From Flavobacteriales bacterium (GTDB lineage Bacteria > Bacteroidota > Bacteroidia > Flavobacteriales_E > Vicingaceae): a DNA stretch of 61,783 nt. The DNA lies in the NCBI GenBank assembly GCA_002706365.1, contig PALM01000047.1, forward strand, positions 1-61,783. The letters run 5' to 3'. The first letter of the stretch is position 1. The number at the start of each line of letters is the position of its first letter. Made by a program: the position numbers and the translations under genes. Below are positions 9,186 through 17,537 of the stretch, piece by piece. The notes under the pieces were generated by a model. That model had not been told where the DNA came from. It did no database searches and saw only the letters and a list, made by a program, of their open reading frames with translations.

Positions 9186-10274
9186 CTAAATATTTTCTTC
9201 CATTCCTGCTTGCAACTTCTCGGCATTTTCTGCCACTCTCAATGCTTCAATTACTTCACCAATCTCTCCATTAATGATTCCGTCGAGATTGTAGAGTGTT
9301 AAATTGATCCTGTGATCGGTTACTCTTCCTTGAGGGTAATTATAGGTGCGAATCTTAGCTGATCTGTCTCCGGTAGAAACCTGCGATTTACGGTCGGCGG
9401 CTATTTCTTTCTCTCTCTTCTCCACTTCCGCTTCATACAATCTTGAACGGAGGACTTTCATCGCCTTTTCGTAGTTCTTTAACTGAGAACGACCATCCTG
9501 ACATTCAACCACGGTATTCGTAGGAATGTGTGTCAAACGAACGGCTGATTCTGTCTTGTTTACGTGCTGTCCACCCGCTCCAGAAGCTCTAAAGGTATCT
9601 TTCTTGATATCTGCCGGATTGATCTTTACATCCACTTCATCTGCTTCAGGCAATACAGCTACAGAAGCTGCAGATGTATGCACTCTTCCCTGAGTCTCGG
9701 TTTGAGGAACTCTTTGTACACGGTGAACTCCAGATTCAAATTTCATAGTGCCGTAAACATTGTCGCCACTTACCTCAAAGCTGATCTCTTTGAAACCACC
9801 TGAAGTTCCTTCGTTTATTGTAGCGACCTCATGCTTCCAGCCTTTACTTTCGATGAACTTGGTATACATGCGATAGAGGTCGCCAGCAAAAATACTGGCT
9901 TCATCTCCACCTGCTCCTGCGCGGATCTCAATGATCACATTCTTATCATCATCCGGATCTTTTGGAATGAGCATCATTTTGATCGACTCTTCCAACTCTT
10001 CTTTTCTGGGCTCCAACTCATTCAGCTCGGCCTTGGCCATCTCCCTGAAGTCTTCATCCTTCTCCTCATTGAGGATCTTCTTGGATGAAGCAATATTGTC
10101 GATCACATTCTGATACTCTTCATAAGCATCCACGATCTCCTTAAGCTCGCTGTACTCCTTATTGAGTTTCACATAGCGATTCATATCCGCTATGATCTCA
10201 GGATCGGTGATCAACTGACCTACCTCTTCCCAGCGTTCTTTAATGGAAATTAATTTTTCTAGTAAACTACTCAT
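9186..10274 (-). CDS. prfA: Peptide chain release factor 1
   Basis: A 362-residue class I release factor acting on UAA and UAG stop codons. The GGQ hydrolysis motif is at about 234-236 ([15 protein letters not shown]). The anticodon-like tripeptide is PQT (about 190-192, in [15 protein letters not shown]), the P-x-T type of RF1, whereas RF2 has SPF. The N-terminal coiled domain covers about 1-105, and [14 protein letters not shown] is conserved. No programmed frameshift is present or expected for RF1. It leads the prfA-pyrF pair; the upstream gap (10275-10552) is repeat-rich with no convincing promoter. Confidence 0.96.
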   Translation of the reverse strand: MSSLLEKLISIKERWEEVGQLITDPEIIADMNRYVKLNKEYSELKEIVDAYEEYQNVIDNIASSKKILNEEKDEDFREMAKAELNELEPRKEELEESIKMMLIPKDPDDDKNVIIEIRAGAGGDEASIFAGDLYRMYTKFIESKGWKHEVATINEGTSGGFKEISFEVSGDNVYGTMKFESGVHRVQRVPQTETQGRVHTSAASVAVLPEADEVDVKINPADIKKDTFRASGAGGQHVNKTESAVRLTHIPTNTVVECQDGRSQLKNYEKAMKVLRSRLYEAEVEKREKEIAADRKSQVSTGDRSAKIRTYNYPQGRVTDHRINLTLYNLDGIINGEIGEVIEALRVAENAEKLQAGMEENI

Positions 10275-10282
10275 TTTGTAGA

Positions 10283-10552
10283 TGTTAGATTTTAGAGTTT
10301 AGATATTAGAAGGGTTTAGTCTATCTTGTAAAGTCTAATCCTCTAAGCTCTTTCTTTTCTATTTAATCTTTTCCTAGAATAATCCTAAGAATCAATTTTT
10401 CTTTAATTCTGAATGATCAATATGAATTCAATTCCTTTTCCCGCAGATTGCGCAGATTATACTCGCAGATCACGCAGATTATTCTTTAATCCCAAATTAT
10501 AGATATCAGAAGAATTCGTTCTAATCTCTAAAATCTAAGCTCTAATCTCTCA
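10283..10552. repeat. Degenerate intergenic repeats upstream of prfA
   Basis: Gene-free segment. Two stretches (about 10283-10360 and 10500-10550) are built from shuffled TCTAAA/TTTAGA-type words. A cluster of four CGCAGAT units lies at 10442, 10451, 10464 and 10473, the inverse of the three ATCTGCG units near 8155. Spacing is mostly 9-10 bases, with one gap of 13. Confidence 0.55.
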
Positions 10553-11722
10553 TCAATACTCAAACACTCCCTTCTCCGACTGAATCGTCAATCTCTTAGA
10601 ATCCGACTCCTCAACTCTTCCCACTATCTTCGCTTCTACTCCGAAGGATTCAGAAATAGGGATCAATGCTTTTGCTGTTTCTGCTGAGCAATAGATCTCC
10701 ATACGGTGCCCCATATTGAAGACTTTATACATTTCTTTCCAATCGGTACCACTTTCTTCTTGTATCAATTTGAAAAGAGGTGGAATATCGAATAAATCAT
10801 CTTTGATGATATGTACATCGTCCACAAAGTGAAGTACTTTGGTTTGTGCTCCACCACTGCAGTGCACCATACCATGGATGTCTTTTCTATGCTTCTCCAA
10901 CATTTTGTGAATGATTGGTGCATAGGTTCTTGTTGGCGAAAGGACTAGTTGTCCGATATCGATTGGCACTCCGTCTAATTCTTCAGTTAGTTTCTTGCTT
11001 CCTGAATACACGAGATCTTCATTGGTTCCAGGATCAAAAGATTCTGGGAATTTCTCCATCAGGTATTTGCCAAAGACATCATGTCGCGCAGAGGTAAGTC
11101 CGTTACTTCCCATTCCTCCATTATATGCCGTCTCATAGCTAGCCTGCCCGTAGGAAGCCAAACCTAGGATCACATCTCCGGCTTGAATATTTGAGTTCGA
11201 AATCACTTGATCCCTTCTCATTCTAGCGGTCACAGTGGAGTCAACGATAATGGTTCTCACCAGATCACCTACGTCGGCAGTTTCTCCTCCTGTGCTGTAG
11301 ATATCGATTCCATGAGATCTCAATTCTTCAAGGATCTCTTCGGTTCCATTGATAATGGCAGAGATCACCTCTCCCGGAATCAGATGTTTATTTCTTCCGA
11401 TGGTAGATGACAAAAGAATATTGGAAGTACAACCCACACAAAGCAGGTCATCGATATTCATGGCAATCGCATCCATGGCAATACCTTTCCAAACCGATAG
11501 ATCCCTGGTTTCTTTCCAGTACATATATGCCAAAGAGGATTTGGTTCCGGCACCATCGGCATGCATGACTATGCAATGCTCATCACTACCACTTAGGTGA
11601 TCAGGAACGATCTTACAAAAGGCTTTTGGGAATAGACCTTTATCGATCTTCTTTATAGCCTGATGAACATCTTCCTTATCTGCGGAAACTCCTCTTTGCT
11701 GATATCTTTCTTTTGGATCCAT
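10553..11722 (-). CDS. purM: Phosphoribosylformylglycinamidine cyclo-ligase (AIR synthase)
   Basis: A 389-residue PurM-family enzyme that closes the imidazole ring of FGAM with ATP to give AIR in purine synthesis. Recognisable parts are HADGAGTKSSLAYMYW, the metal/ATP-binding AMDAIAMNIDDLLCVGCTS, GGETADVGDLVRTIIVDST and GLASYGQASYETAYNGGMGSN. It is longer than the E. coli enzyme (about 345) but fits the Bacteroidota form. The start ATG at 11722 gives MDPKERYQQRGVSADKEDV. It stands alone: a terminator separates it from the OmpA gene upstream and a repeat-rich gap follows it. Confidence 0.92.
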   Translation of the reverse strand: MDPKERYQQRGVSADKEDVHQAIKKIDKGLFPKAFCKIVPDHLSGSDEHCIVMHADGAGTKSSLAYMYWKETRDLSVWKGIAMDAIAMNIDDLLCVGCTSNILLSSTIGRNKHLIPGEVISAIINGTEEILEELRSHGIDIYSTGGETADVGDLVRTIIVDSTVTARMRRDQVISNSNIQAGDVILGLASYGQASYETAYNGGMGSNGLTSARHDVFGKYLMEKFPESFDPGTNEDLVYSGSKKLTEELDGVPIDIGQLVLSPTRTYAPIIHKMLEKHRKDIHGMVHCSGGAQTKVLHFVDDVHIIKDDLFDIPPLFKLIQEESGTDWKEMYKVFNMGHRMEIYCSAETAKALIPISESFGVEAKIVGRVEESDSKRLTIQSEKGVFEY

Positions 11723-11740
11723 TGGGCTCTAATTGTGCCA

Positions 11741-11775
11741 ATAAAAAACATCCTCTATCCAAAGATAAAGGATGT
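11741..11775 (-). terminator. Rho-independent terminator of the OmpA-family gene
   Basis: On the minus strand a 12-bp stem with one G.U pair (ACATCCTTTATC / GATAGAGGATGT), a 4-base TTTG loop and a T-run follow the OmpA gene stop by about 31 bases. The stem and loop together spell TATCTTTG, a chance or real -7 box. Confidence 0.8.
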
Positions 11776-11806
11776 CCTTCAAATTCTATAATTCTATTTG
11801 TACGAG

Positions 11807-13792
11807 CTACTGCTCAACCGGTGCTTCTCCGGAATCTGCAGGAACGTAATCCTCGCTCAATACAATGAAGTCGGTACGACGGTTAAGCTGGTGTGCAGCT
11901 TCTCTTTCTTCTTCTGTAGACAATTTATTGATCTCCTCATCTGTGATCAAGAGGTTGGTTTCACCATATCCTCTAGGAACCATTCTATCACTGGCAATTC
12001 CAAGTGAAGTAAGGTATTTTACTACAGATTCTGCACGACCTTGAGATAACTTCAAGTTATACAGATCACTACCTCTGGAGTCTGTATTTGCACGAAGCTC
12101 AATGGTAATATTTGGGTTATCCACTAAGATGTCATACAGGTAATCAAGAGAATCCTTCGCTTGATCGGTCAAAGTTGTCTTATTGAATTCATAAAGAATC
12201 TCAGGAAGCTTGATACCTTTATCAGAGATCGGGATCAACTCGTAAAGGTGAGAAAAGATCTTTGACTCTTCCATATCAACGGTAGTCTCTTTTCCTTTTG
12301 CTTGAAGATAACCTGGCTTACTTACAGTGATTGCGTATGAAGTATTTGGGTTGATATAAGAGGTACCTCCATTATCGGCAAATTCAGTTCTACCATCACC
12401 ACCAGTCTCTTTTTCAGCAGATGTTCCATCTGTACCAAGCAGTTCTACTGATGCAGCAGGCAATACCTCACCGGTTTCAGAATCTCTAACTTCAACTTTC
12501 AGTACGAATAATACTGGAGGAGTGTAGAATTCCCAAATATCATCCTTACCTCTTCCTCCTTCTCTTGAAGAAGTCAAGTATCCTCTATCGTGCTCGCCAT
12601 CAAATACAATGGCAAAATCATTCGAGCTTGAATTGATAGGCGCTTTTAGGTTAGCTACATTACCCCACTGTCCTTCTCCTTTCTTTTGGGCTGAGAAAAT
12701 ATCCAGACCACCCATACCCATATGTCCGTCTGAAGCGAAATAAAGATCTCCGTTATCTCTTACGAAAGGGAACATCTCATTTCCAGGAGTATTAATTTCA
12801 GGACCGAGGTTTATAGGAGCAGACCATTGTCCGCGACCTTCTTCTTTGATGTACCATAGATCCTTACCACCTTGTCCGCCATCTAGATCAGAAGCGAAAA
12901 TGATGATCTTATCGTCTGGTGTAATTGCAGGATGACCGATTACAGCACTATCGTTTGCAATTGGAATAACTTCGGCCTGACCGAACTTTCTTCCCATTTT
13001 CTTAGCAGAGATGATCTGACAACCAACGAAGCCATTCTTCTCTACACGACAACGAGTGAAGTACATGGTGTTTCTTCTACTGTTCATTACAGCAGCACCT
13101 TCACTATCTTCTGTATTTACCTCTTCGCCTTCAACTAGTACAGGCTCACTCCATTTACCCTTCTTATCTCTTATTGTATAATATAGATCTGAGAAATTAT
13201 CACCAGTCACATCAGAAGTTGCATTACCAACAGAACCTTCTCTTGTAGAAGTGAAGATCATTTCCATGTTCTTCTTATCTGCGAAAGTTGGACCGTAGTC
13301 GTAATACTCTGAATTGATCAGAACCACAGGCTCAACAATATAGTTCTCAGGATTGTCGGCCCATTCTTGAGCCTTCTTTGCTGCTTCTATACCTTGCTTA
13401 CCTCTTGGGTCTCCCGGTTTTTCCGAAGCGTACTTTTGAAACTCCACCAGAGCTTCATCGTACTTCCCATTTTGCATTTTCATCTCCGCTAAACGAAGGT
13501 GAGCAATTGGATCAGCGTATTGAGCAATGATTGACTTATCATACCACACTTGTGCTTGTTGAGTTTGGTCACTCAATCTGTAAGCTTCAGCGATCTTAAA
13601 AATGATCTCTGCCTTCTTATCACGAGCTTTCTCCTTTACATATGCCTTCTTGTATAGCTCAATTGCCTCAAAGTATTTTTCCTCATCGTATAGCTTCACA
13701 TCAGCATCATCTAGATAGCTTTTTTGAGCAACAAGCTGCAGGGAAAAACACAGAGTTAAAAAAGCGAATCCAAGAACTCTGGATATATTCAT
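11807..13792 (-). CDS. PorE-like OmpA family protein (TPR, PD40, carboxypeptidase-regulatory, OmpA domains)
   Basis: A 661-residue exported protein with a signal peptide (about 1-22, ending LVAQ). TPR repeats (about 24-150) are followed by a PD40/WD40-like propeller (about 150-430, with repeated IFASDLDGGQGGKDLWYI and LYFASDGHMGMGGLDIF blades). A carboxypeptidase-regulatory domain spans about 440-520. The C-terminal OmpA peptidoglycan-binding domain (about 540-650) contains ANTDSRGSDLYNLKLSQGRA. This is the architecture of PorE, a T9SS component linking the secretion machine to peptidoglycan, but Bacteroidota have many paralogues, and a second one lies at 59036-61027. Assignment to T9SS is therefore inference. 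A perfect TACTTTTG box and a hairpin lie upstream. Confidence 0.88.
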   Translation of the reverse strand: MNISRVLGFAFLTLCFSLQLVAQKSYLDDADVKLYDEEKYFEAIELYKKAYVKEKARDKKAEIIFKIAEAYRLSDQTQQAQVWYDKSIIAQYADPIAHLRLAEMKMQNGKYDEALVEFQKYASEKPGDPRGKQGIEAAKKAQEWADNPENYIVEPVVLINSEYYDYGPTFADKKNMEMIFTSTREGSVGNATSDVTGDNFSDLYYTIRDKKGKWSEPVLVEGEEVNTEDSEGAAVMNSRRNTMYFTRCRVEKNGFVGCQIISAKKMGRKFGQAEVIPIANDSAVIGHPAITPDDKIIIFASDLDGGQGGKDLWYIKEEGRGQWSAPINLGPEINTPGNEMFPFVRDNGDLYFASDGHMGMGGLDIFSAQKKGEGQWGNVANLKAPINSSSNDFAIVFDGEHDRGYLTSSREGGRGKDDIWEFYTPPVLFVLKVEVRDSETGEVLPAASVELLGTDGTSAEKETGGDGRTEFADNGGTSYINPNTSYAITVSKPGYLQAKGKETTVDMEESKIFSHLYELIPISDKGIKLPEILYEFNKTTLTDQAKDSLDYLYDILVDNPNITIELRANTDSRGSDLYNLKLSQGRAESVVKYLTSLGIASDRMVPRGYGETNLLITDEEINKLSTEEEREAAHQLNRRTDFIVLSEDYVPADSGEAPVEQ

Positions 13793-13842
13793 TTGCGTTT
13801 GGTATTAATCGATGGCTGCTAAAATAAACAAAATTTCTCTTC

Positions 13843-13872
13843 TTAATTACGGCTTTCTTAAGCCATAATTAA
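13843..13872 (-). terminator. 13-bp hairpin between glnN and the OmpA gene
   Basis: TTAATTACGGCTT and AAGCCATAATTAA form a 13-bp stem with one mismatch and a 4-base loop. It lies 43 bases after the glnN stop, so it could end glnN transcription, though no long T-run follows. It would also sit at the 5' end of a transcript started from the TACTTTTG box at 13875-13882. Confidence 0.5.
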
Positions 13873-13874
13873 TA

Positions 13875-13882
13875 CAAAAGTA
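13875..13882 (-). promoter_or_regulatory. -7 box of the OmpA-family gene
   Basis: TACTTTTG on the minus strand is a perfect TAnnTTTG box 82 bases upstream of the OmpA gene ATG. Initiation about seven bases downstream would place a hairpin at the very start of the message. Confidence 0.45.
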
Positions 13883-13914
13883 ATATTAGCCTCGGCCTGA
13901 AACGCTTACAAATT

Positions 13915-16107
13915 TTAGTGATTGAAAAGCATTTCTCTGTACTTAGGCAATGGCCATACTTCATCGTCGACTAGCAACTCCAATTTATCGACGCTGTAGC
14001 GGATCTTATCAAACATTGGTTTGATCACATCACAATACTCTTTTGCCCTTTTCTGAGCACTTTCAAGCTTATTGATGCGTTTTCTCTCCTCTACCATTGC
14101 ATAAACGGTTTCTTTGACCACTTTAGCGTGTTTAGAGATATCTTTTACCATTTCTAGCTGCACAGATGCGGCATCCTTGAATTCAGCAGCCGTTAGAATA
14201 TCTTTCAATCCCTGTACATTCTGGATCAATTGATTCTGATACTTATAAGTTGAAGGAAGTATGTGATTCTCTGCCAAATCACCCATGATTCTCGCTTCAA
14301 TTCTAATCAGATTCGCATATAGATCATAGGCGATTTCCTGACGAGCAAGTGTTTCTCTTTCAGTCATTACACCGAGCTCTTCATAAAGCTTCACAGCCTG
14401 CTTAGAACCTAATTCTCCTAATGCATCTGGAGTAGTCTTCAAATGAGACAATCCTCTATTTGCTGCTTCTTTCACCCATTCTTCACTGTATCCATTGCCT
14501 TCAAATCTGATATTTTTAGAGGCTGTAGTATACTTCTTCAATACTCTGAGAATGGCATCATCCTTTTTAGAGCCTGATTCGATCAATTTATCTACATCCT
14601 TCTTGAAGGTCTTCAATTGTTTTGCAACGATTGCATTCAAGACAGTCATGGCAGATGAACAGTTAGAGGCAGAACCTACAGCTCTGAACTCGAACTTATT
14701 CCCCGTAAATGCGAATGGTGAAGTACGGTTTCGATCCGTATTATCCAATAAGATCTCTGGAATCTTACCGATACTCAATTTCAACTGAGTTTTCTCTTCA
14801 GCTGTAAGCGCTTTATCGTCTTTCACCTTAGATACAAGAGTATCTAGCATTTTGGTGAGTTCACTTCCGATGAAAACCGACATAATTGCCGGTGGCGCCT
14901 CATGTCCACCTAGTCTATGCTCATTTCCCGCCGTAGCGATACATGCTCTCAGCAATTTCTCATTGTCGTATACTGCCTTAATGGTATTCACCAAGAATGT
15001 AAGGAATCTCAAGTTCGACTTAGGATTCTTGCCCGGACTAAGCAGATTCACTCCTGTGTTGGTAGAAAGCGACCAGTTATTATGTTTTCCAGATCCATTG
15101 ATATTGGCAAATGGCTTTTCATGAAGCAATACTCTAAAATTGTGCTTGCGAGCCACTTTATCCATAATATCCATCAAAAGCTGGTTATGATCTACGGCTA
15201 AGTTTGCTTCTTCAAAGATTGGTGCACATTCGAATTGATTAGGAGCAACCTCATTGTGACGAGTTTTCACTGGAATTCCCAGCTTCATACACTCGATCTC
15301 CAACTCATTCATATAAGCATGAGCTCTATCCGGAATAGATCCAAAATAGTGATCGCTCAACTCTTGTCCTTTCGCCGGTGAATGTCCGAATACCGTTCTA
15401 CCGGTCAATGCCAGATCTGGCCTTGCTGCAAAAAGCGCTTTATCCACAAGGAAATATTCTTGCTCCCAGCCTAGAGTTGCGTTTACCTTATTTACTTTCT
15501 TATCGAAATACTGACAAACATCTACAGCAGCTGCATCAACCGCATGAAGCGATTTCAATAATGGAGTCTTATAATCCAGCGCCTCTCCAGTATATGAGAT
15601 ATAAATGGTAGGAATGCAAAGCAACTTACCAATGATGAAAGCTGGAGAACTTGGATCCCAAGCAGTGTAGCCTCTTGCTTCAAAAGTATTTCGAATTCCT
15701 CCACTAGGTAGCGATGATGCATCCGGCTCTTGCTGAGCAAGCTGACTTCCATCAAAGCGTTCGATCACATTATTGTCGTTCAATGGCTCAAAGAATGCAT
15801 CGTGCTTTTCAGCAGTTGTACCGGTCAATGGTTGAAACCAGTGTGTGTAGTGTGTAACCTTCTTTTCCATAGCCCAACCTTTCATGGCTGCTGCTACATG
15901 ATTCATTAGTCCCCTTTCAATTCTATTTCCTTTTTCAATAGATTCTTGAACCGACTTGAATAAATCCTTAGGCATGAACTCTGCCATGGCTTTATTATCG
16001 AAAACATTGATCCCATAGTAATCTGAAATCTTTTCTGATGGAGCTTCTACAGCTCTTGGGGTGCGAGAAAGAGATGCTTCTAAGGCTTTGAATCGAAGAG
16101 TGGACAT
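13915..16107 (-). CDS. glnN: Glutamine synthetase type III
   Basis: A 730-residue GSIII, the large form common in Bacteroidota, which makes glutamine from glutamate, ammonia and ATP. The N-terminal type III region has SLPSGGIRNTFEARGYTAWD. Catalytic-domain landmarks are GWEQEYFLVD (near 215), TRHNEVAPNQFECAPIFEEA (near 282), NGSGKHNNWSLSTNTG (near 338) and NTDRNRTSPFAFTGNKFEFR (near 456). The length is standard (about 720-730). The ATG at 16107 lies 23 bases downstream of a TACTTTTG promoter. No PII or ammonium transporter gene is adjacent. Confidence 0.97.
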   Translation of the reverse strand: MSTLRFKALEASLSRTPRAVEAPSEKISDYYGINVFDNKAMAEFMPKDLFKSVQESIEKGNRIERGLMNHVAAAMKGWAMEKKVTHYTHWFQPLTGTTAEKHDAFFEPLNDNNVIERFDGSQLAQQEPDASSLPSGGIRNTFEARGYTAWDPSSPAFIIGKLLCIPTIYISYTGEALDYKTPLLKSLHAVDAAAVDVCQYFDKKVNKVNATLGWEQEYFLVDKALFAARPDLALTGRTVFGHSPAKGQELSDHYFGSIPDRAHAYMNELEIECMKLGIPVKTRHNEVAPNQFECAPIFEEANLAVDHNQLLMDIMDKVARKHNFRVLLHEKPFANINGSGKHNNWSLSTNTGVNLLSPGKNPKSNLRFLTFLVNTIKAVYDNEKLLRACIATAGNEHRLGGHEAPPAIMSVFIGSELTKMLDTLVSKVKDDKALTAEEKTQLKLSIGKIPEILLDNTDRNRTSPFAFTGNKFEFRAVGSASNCSSAMTVLNAIVAKQLKTFKKDVDKLIESGSKKDDAILRVLKKYTTASKNIRFEGNGYSEEWVKEAANRGLSHLKTTPDALGELGSKQAVKLYEELGVMTERETLARQEIAYDLYANLIRIEARIMGDLAENHILPSTYKYQNQLIQNVQGLKDILTAAEFKDAASVQLEMVKDISKHAKVVKETVYAMVEERKRINKLESAQKRAKEYCDVIKPMFDKIRYSVDKLELLVDDEVWPLPKYREMLFNH

Positions 16108-16130
16108 TTTGCTGGGTTTAAAATTTTCAG

Positions 16131-16164
16131 CAAAAGTATATCAAATTCAAGTATAAGAATCAAA
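16131..16164 (-). promoter_or_regulatory. Promoter of glnN
   Basis: On the minus strand TTTG (16161-16164) is followed after 22 bases by a perfect TACTTTTG (16131-16138), 23 bases before the glnN ATG. Spacing is slightly longer than the usual 19-21. Confidence 0.55.
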
Positions 16165-16244
16165 AAAAGAGAAATATTTTATTAACAGCTGTCGAAAAGA
16201 GGGGGTAAAATATAAAAAAGTGCACTTTTCTTAGAAACACCCCC

Positions 16245-17192
16245 TTAAAATTCAGCCAAAATTGTAAAATATATGTAAACGAAGTAAAATGCTAATAAAG
16301 TAGAGCCTTTTAGTCGATTGATCTTTTTACCATAATACATAAGGGGGAAGATCAGCAGAGAAATACCCAACATGAAATAGATATCCATGCTATTGATGGA
16401 AGGGGAAATACTGATTGGTTTAACCATGGCTGTGATACCGAGAATGGCGAGAATGTTAAATACATTAGAGCCGATGAGATTTCCTACGGAGATATCGGTC
16501 TCCTTTTTATAGGCTGCGACAACTGAAGTAACCAATTCAGGCACCGATGTTCCAAAAGCGACAACCGTAACTGAAATGAACTTTTCCGAAATGCCGTGTT
16601 CTTTTGCAATACCAATTACTCCATCAATCAACCATTCAGCGCCAAAGTACAAACCCAGCATACCTATTGCAAGGGCGATGATATCCTTATATAGAGGATT
16701 ATCACTTGCAAACTGCTCCATATCCTCTGAAGAGTATAGCTCTTTACCTTCTTTGCGCGACTTCATCACAATCCACACAGAAAAAGTGATCAGTATAAGC
16801 ACAAACAGAAGTCCTTCTATATAGGAAATCTGCTCATCCATCGCCAAGAAATAAAAGAGAAAAGAAGCGACAATCATTAGCGGCCAATCAATGCGAATGG
16901 TGTTCCTAGCCACAGTCAGAGGGAAGATAAGCACAGTGATTCCAAGAACTAAACCCAGGTTTGAAATATTGGATCCCACTACAGCTCCTACTCCAACATC
17001 ATCATATCCTTCAAGCACAGAGCCGAGGCTTACTAATAGTTCAGGTGCGGAAGTACCGAAAGAGACAACTGTCATTCCGATCACCAAAGTTGAAATGCGC
17101 AATCTCAGTGCCAGGCCAACAGCACCACGCACCAGACCCTCACCGCCAATAAGCAGGGCAATGAATCCGCCGATCATTAGTAAGTAATCCAC
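16245..17192 (-). CDS. Calcium/sodium antiporter (CaCA family, YrbG-like)
   Basis: A 315-residue inner-membrane exchanger with about ten hydrophobic segments and the two inverted alpha-repeats that define the CaCA superfamily. The first has VVSFGTSAPELLVSLGS with VVGSNISNLGLVLG, the second has VVAFGTSVPELVTSVVA with LIGSNVFNILAILG. The acidic residue in each repeat binds the transported cation. It exchanges Ca2+ for Na+ or another monovalent ion. The start is GTG at 17192, which shares its first base with the last base of the tatA stop (TAGTG), so translation is probably coupled; an ATG five codons later is the alternative. Confidence 0.93.
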   Translation of the reverse strand: MDYLLMIGGFIALLIGGEGLVRGAVGLALRLRISTLVIGMTVVSFGTSAPELLVSLGSVLEGYDDVGVGAVVGSNISNLGLVLGITVLIFPLTVARNTIRIDWPLMIVASFLFYFLAMDEQISYIEGLLFVLILITFSVWIVMKSRKEGKELYSSEDMEQFASDNPLYKDIIALAIGMLGLYFGAEWLIDGVIGIAKEHGISEKFISVTVVAFGTSVPELVTSVVAAYKKETDISVGNLIGSNVFNILAILGITAMVKPISISPSINSMDIYFMLGISLLIFPLMYYGKKINRLKGSTLLAFYFVYIYFTILAEF

Positions 17193-17458
17193 TAGCTAGC
17201 TGACTCTTTTTTATCTTTTTCAGATGAGGAATCTTTGGATTTGCTGTCTTTCTTATCCAAATCCACTTTAGCCGTTTGAGTGATCTCAGTAGAAGTTTTG
17301 CGAATCTCCTCTTGGATATCGCTTGTGGCATTCTTGAATTCGCGTATACCTTTCCCAAGACCTCTGGCGATCTCTGGAATCTTTTTGGACCCAAATAGTA
17401 GAACAATGATCAGTCCTACAAAAAACAGTTCTCCGGTTGATAAAAATAATAGTACCAT
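17192..17458 (-). CDS. tatA: Sec-independent translocase component TatA/E
   Basis: An 88-residue TatA-family protein with a short N-terminal transmembrane helix followed by the FGSKKIPEIARGLGKGIREF hinge and amphipathic helix. The tail is long and charged (Lys/Asp/Ser-rich). TatA oligomers form the protein-conducting part of the twin-arginine system for folded proteins. I chose the ATG at 17458, which gives the usual short periplasmic N-terminus; a TTG four codons earlier is in frame. No tatC is in the window. The stop overlaps the antiporter's GTG by one base. Confidence 0.92.
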   Translation of the reverse strand: MVLLFLSTGELFFVGLIIVLLFGSKKIPEIARGLGKGIREFKNATSDIQEEIRKTSTEITQTAKVDLDKKDSKSKDSSSEKDKKESAS

Positions 17459-17474
17459 AAAGCGATCCAAAGAT

Positions 17475-17510
17475 AAACAAAAGCCCTGTCACCGAAACAG
17501 TAACAGGGCT
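17475..17510 (-). terminator. Rho-independent terminator of secDF
   Basis: On the minus strand AGCCCTGTTAC and GTGACAGGGCT pair as an 11-bp stem (one G.U) with a 7-base loop, followed by TTTGTTT. It starts 27 bases after the secDF stop and separates secDF from tatA. Confidence 0.85.
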
Positions 17511-17537
17511 CTGGGAATACTACAAAATGCGTAGTAC

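Noticed and set aside
14495-15611. Plus-strand open frames opposite glnN
   Set aside because: They are antisense shadows of a strongly conserved coding sequence and resemble no protein family.
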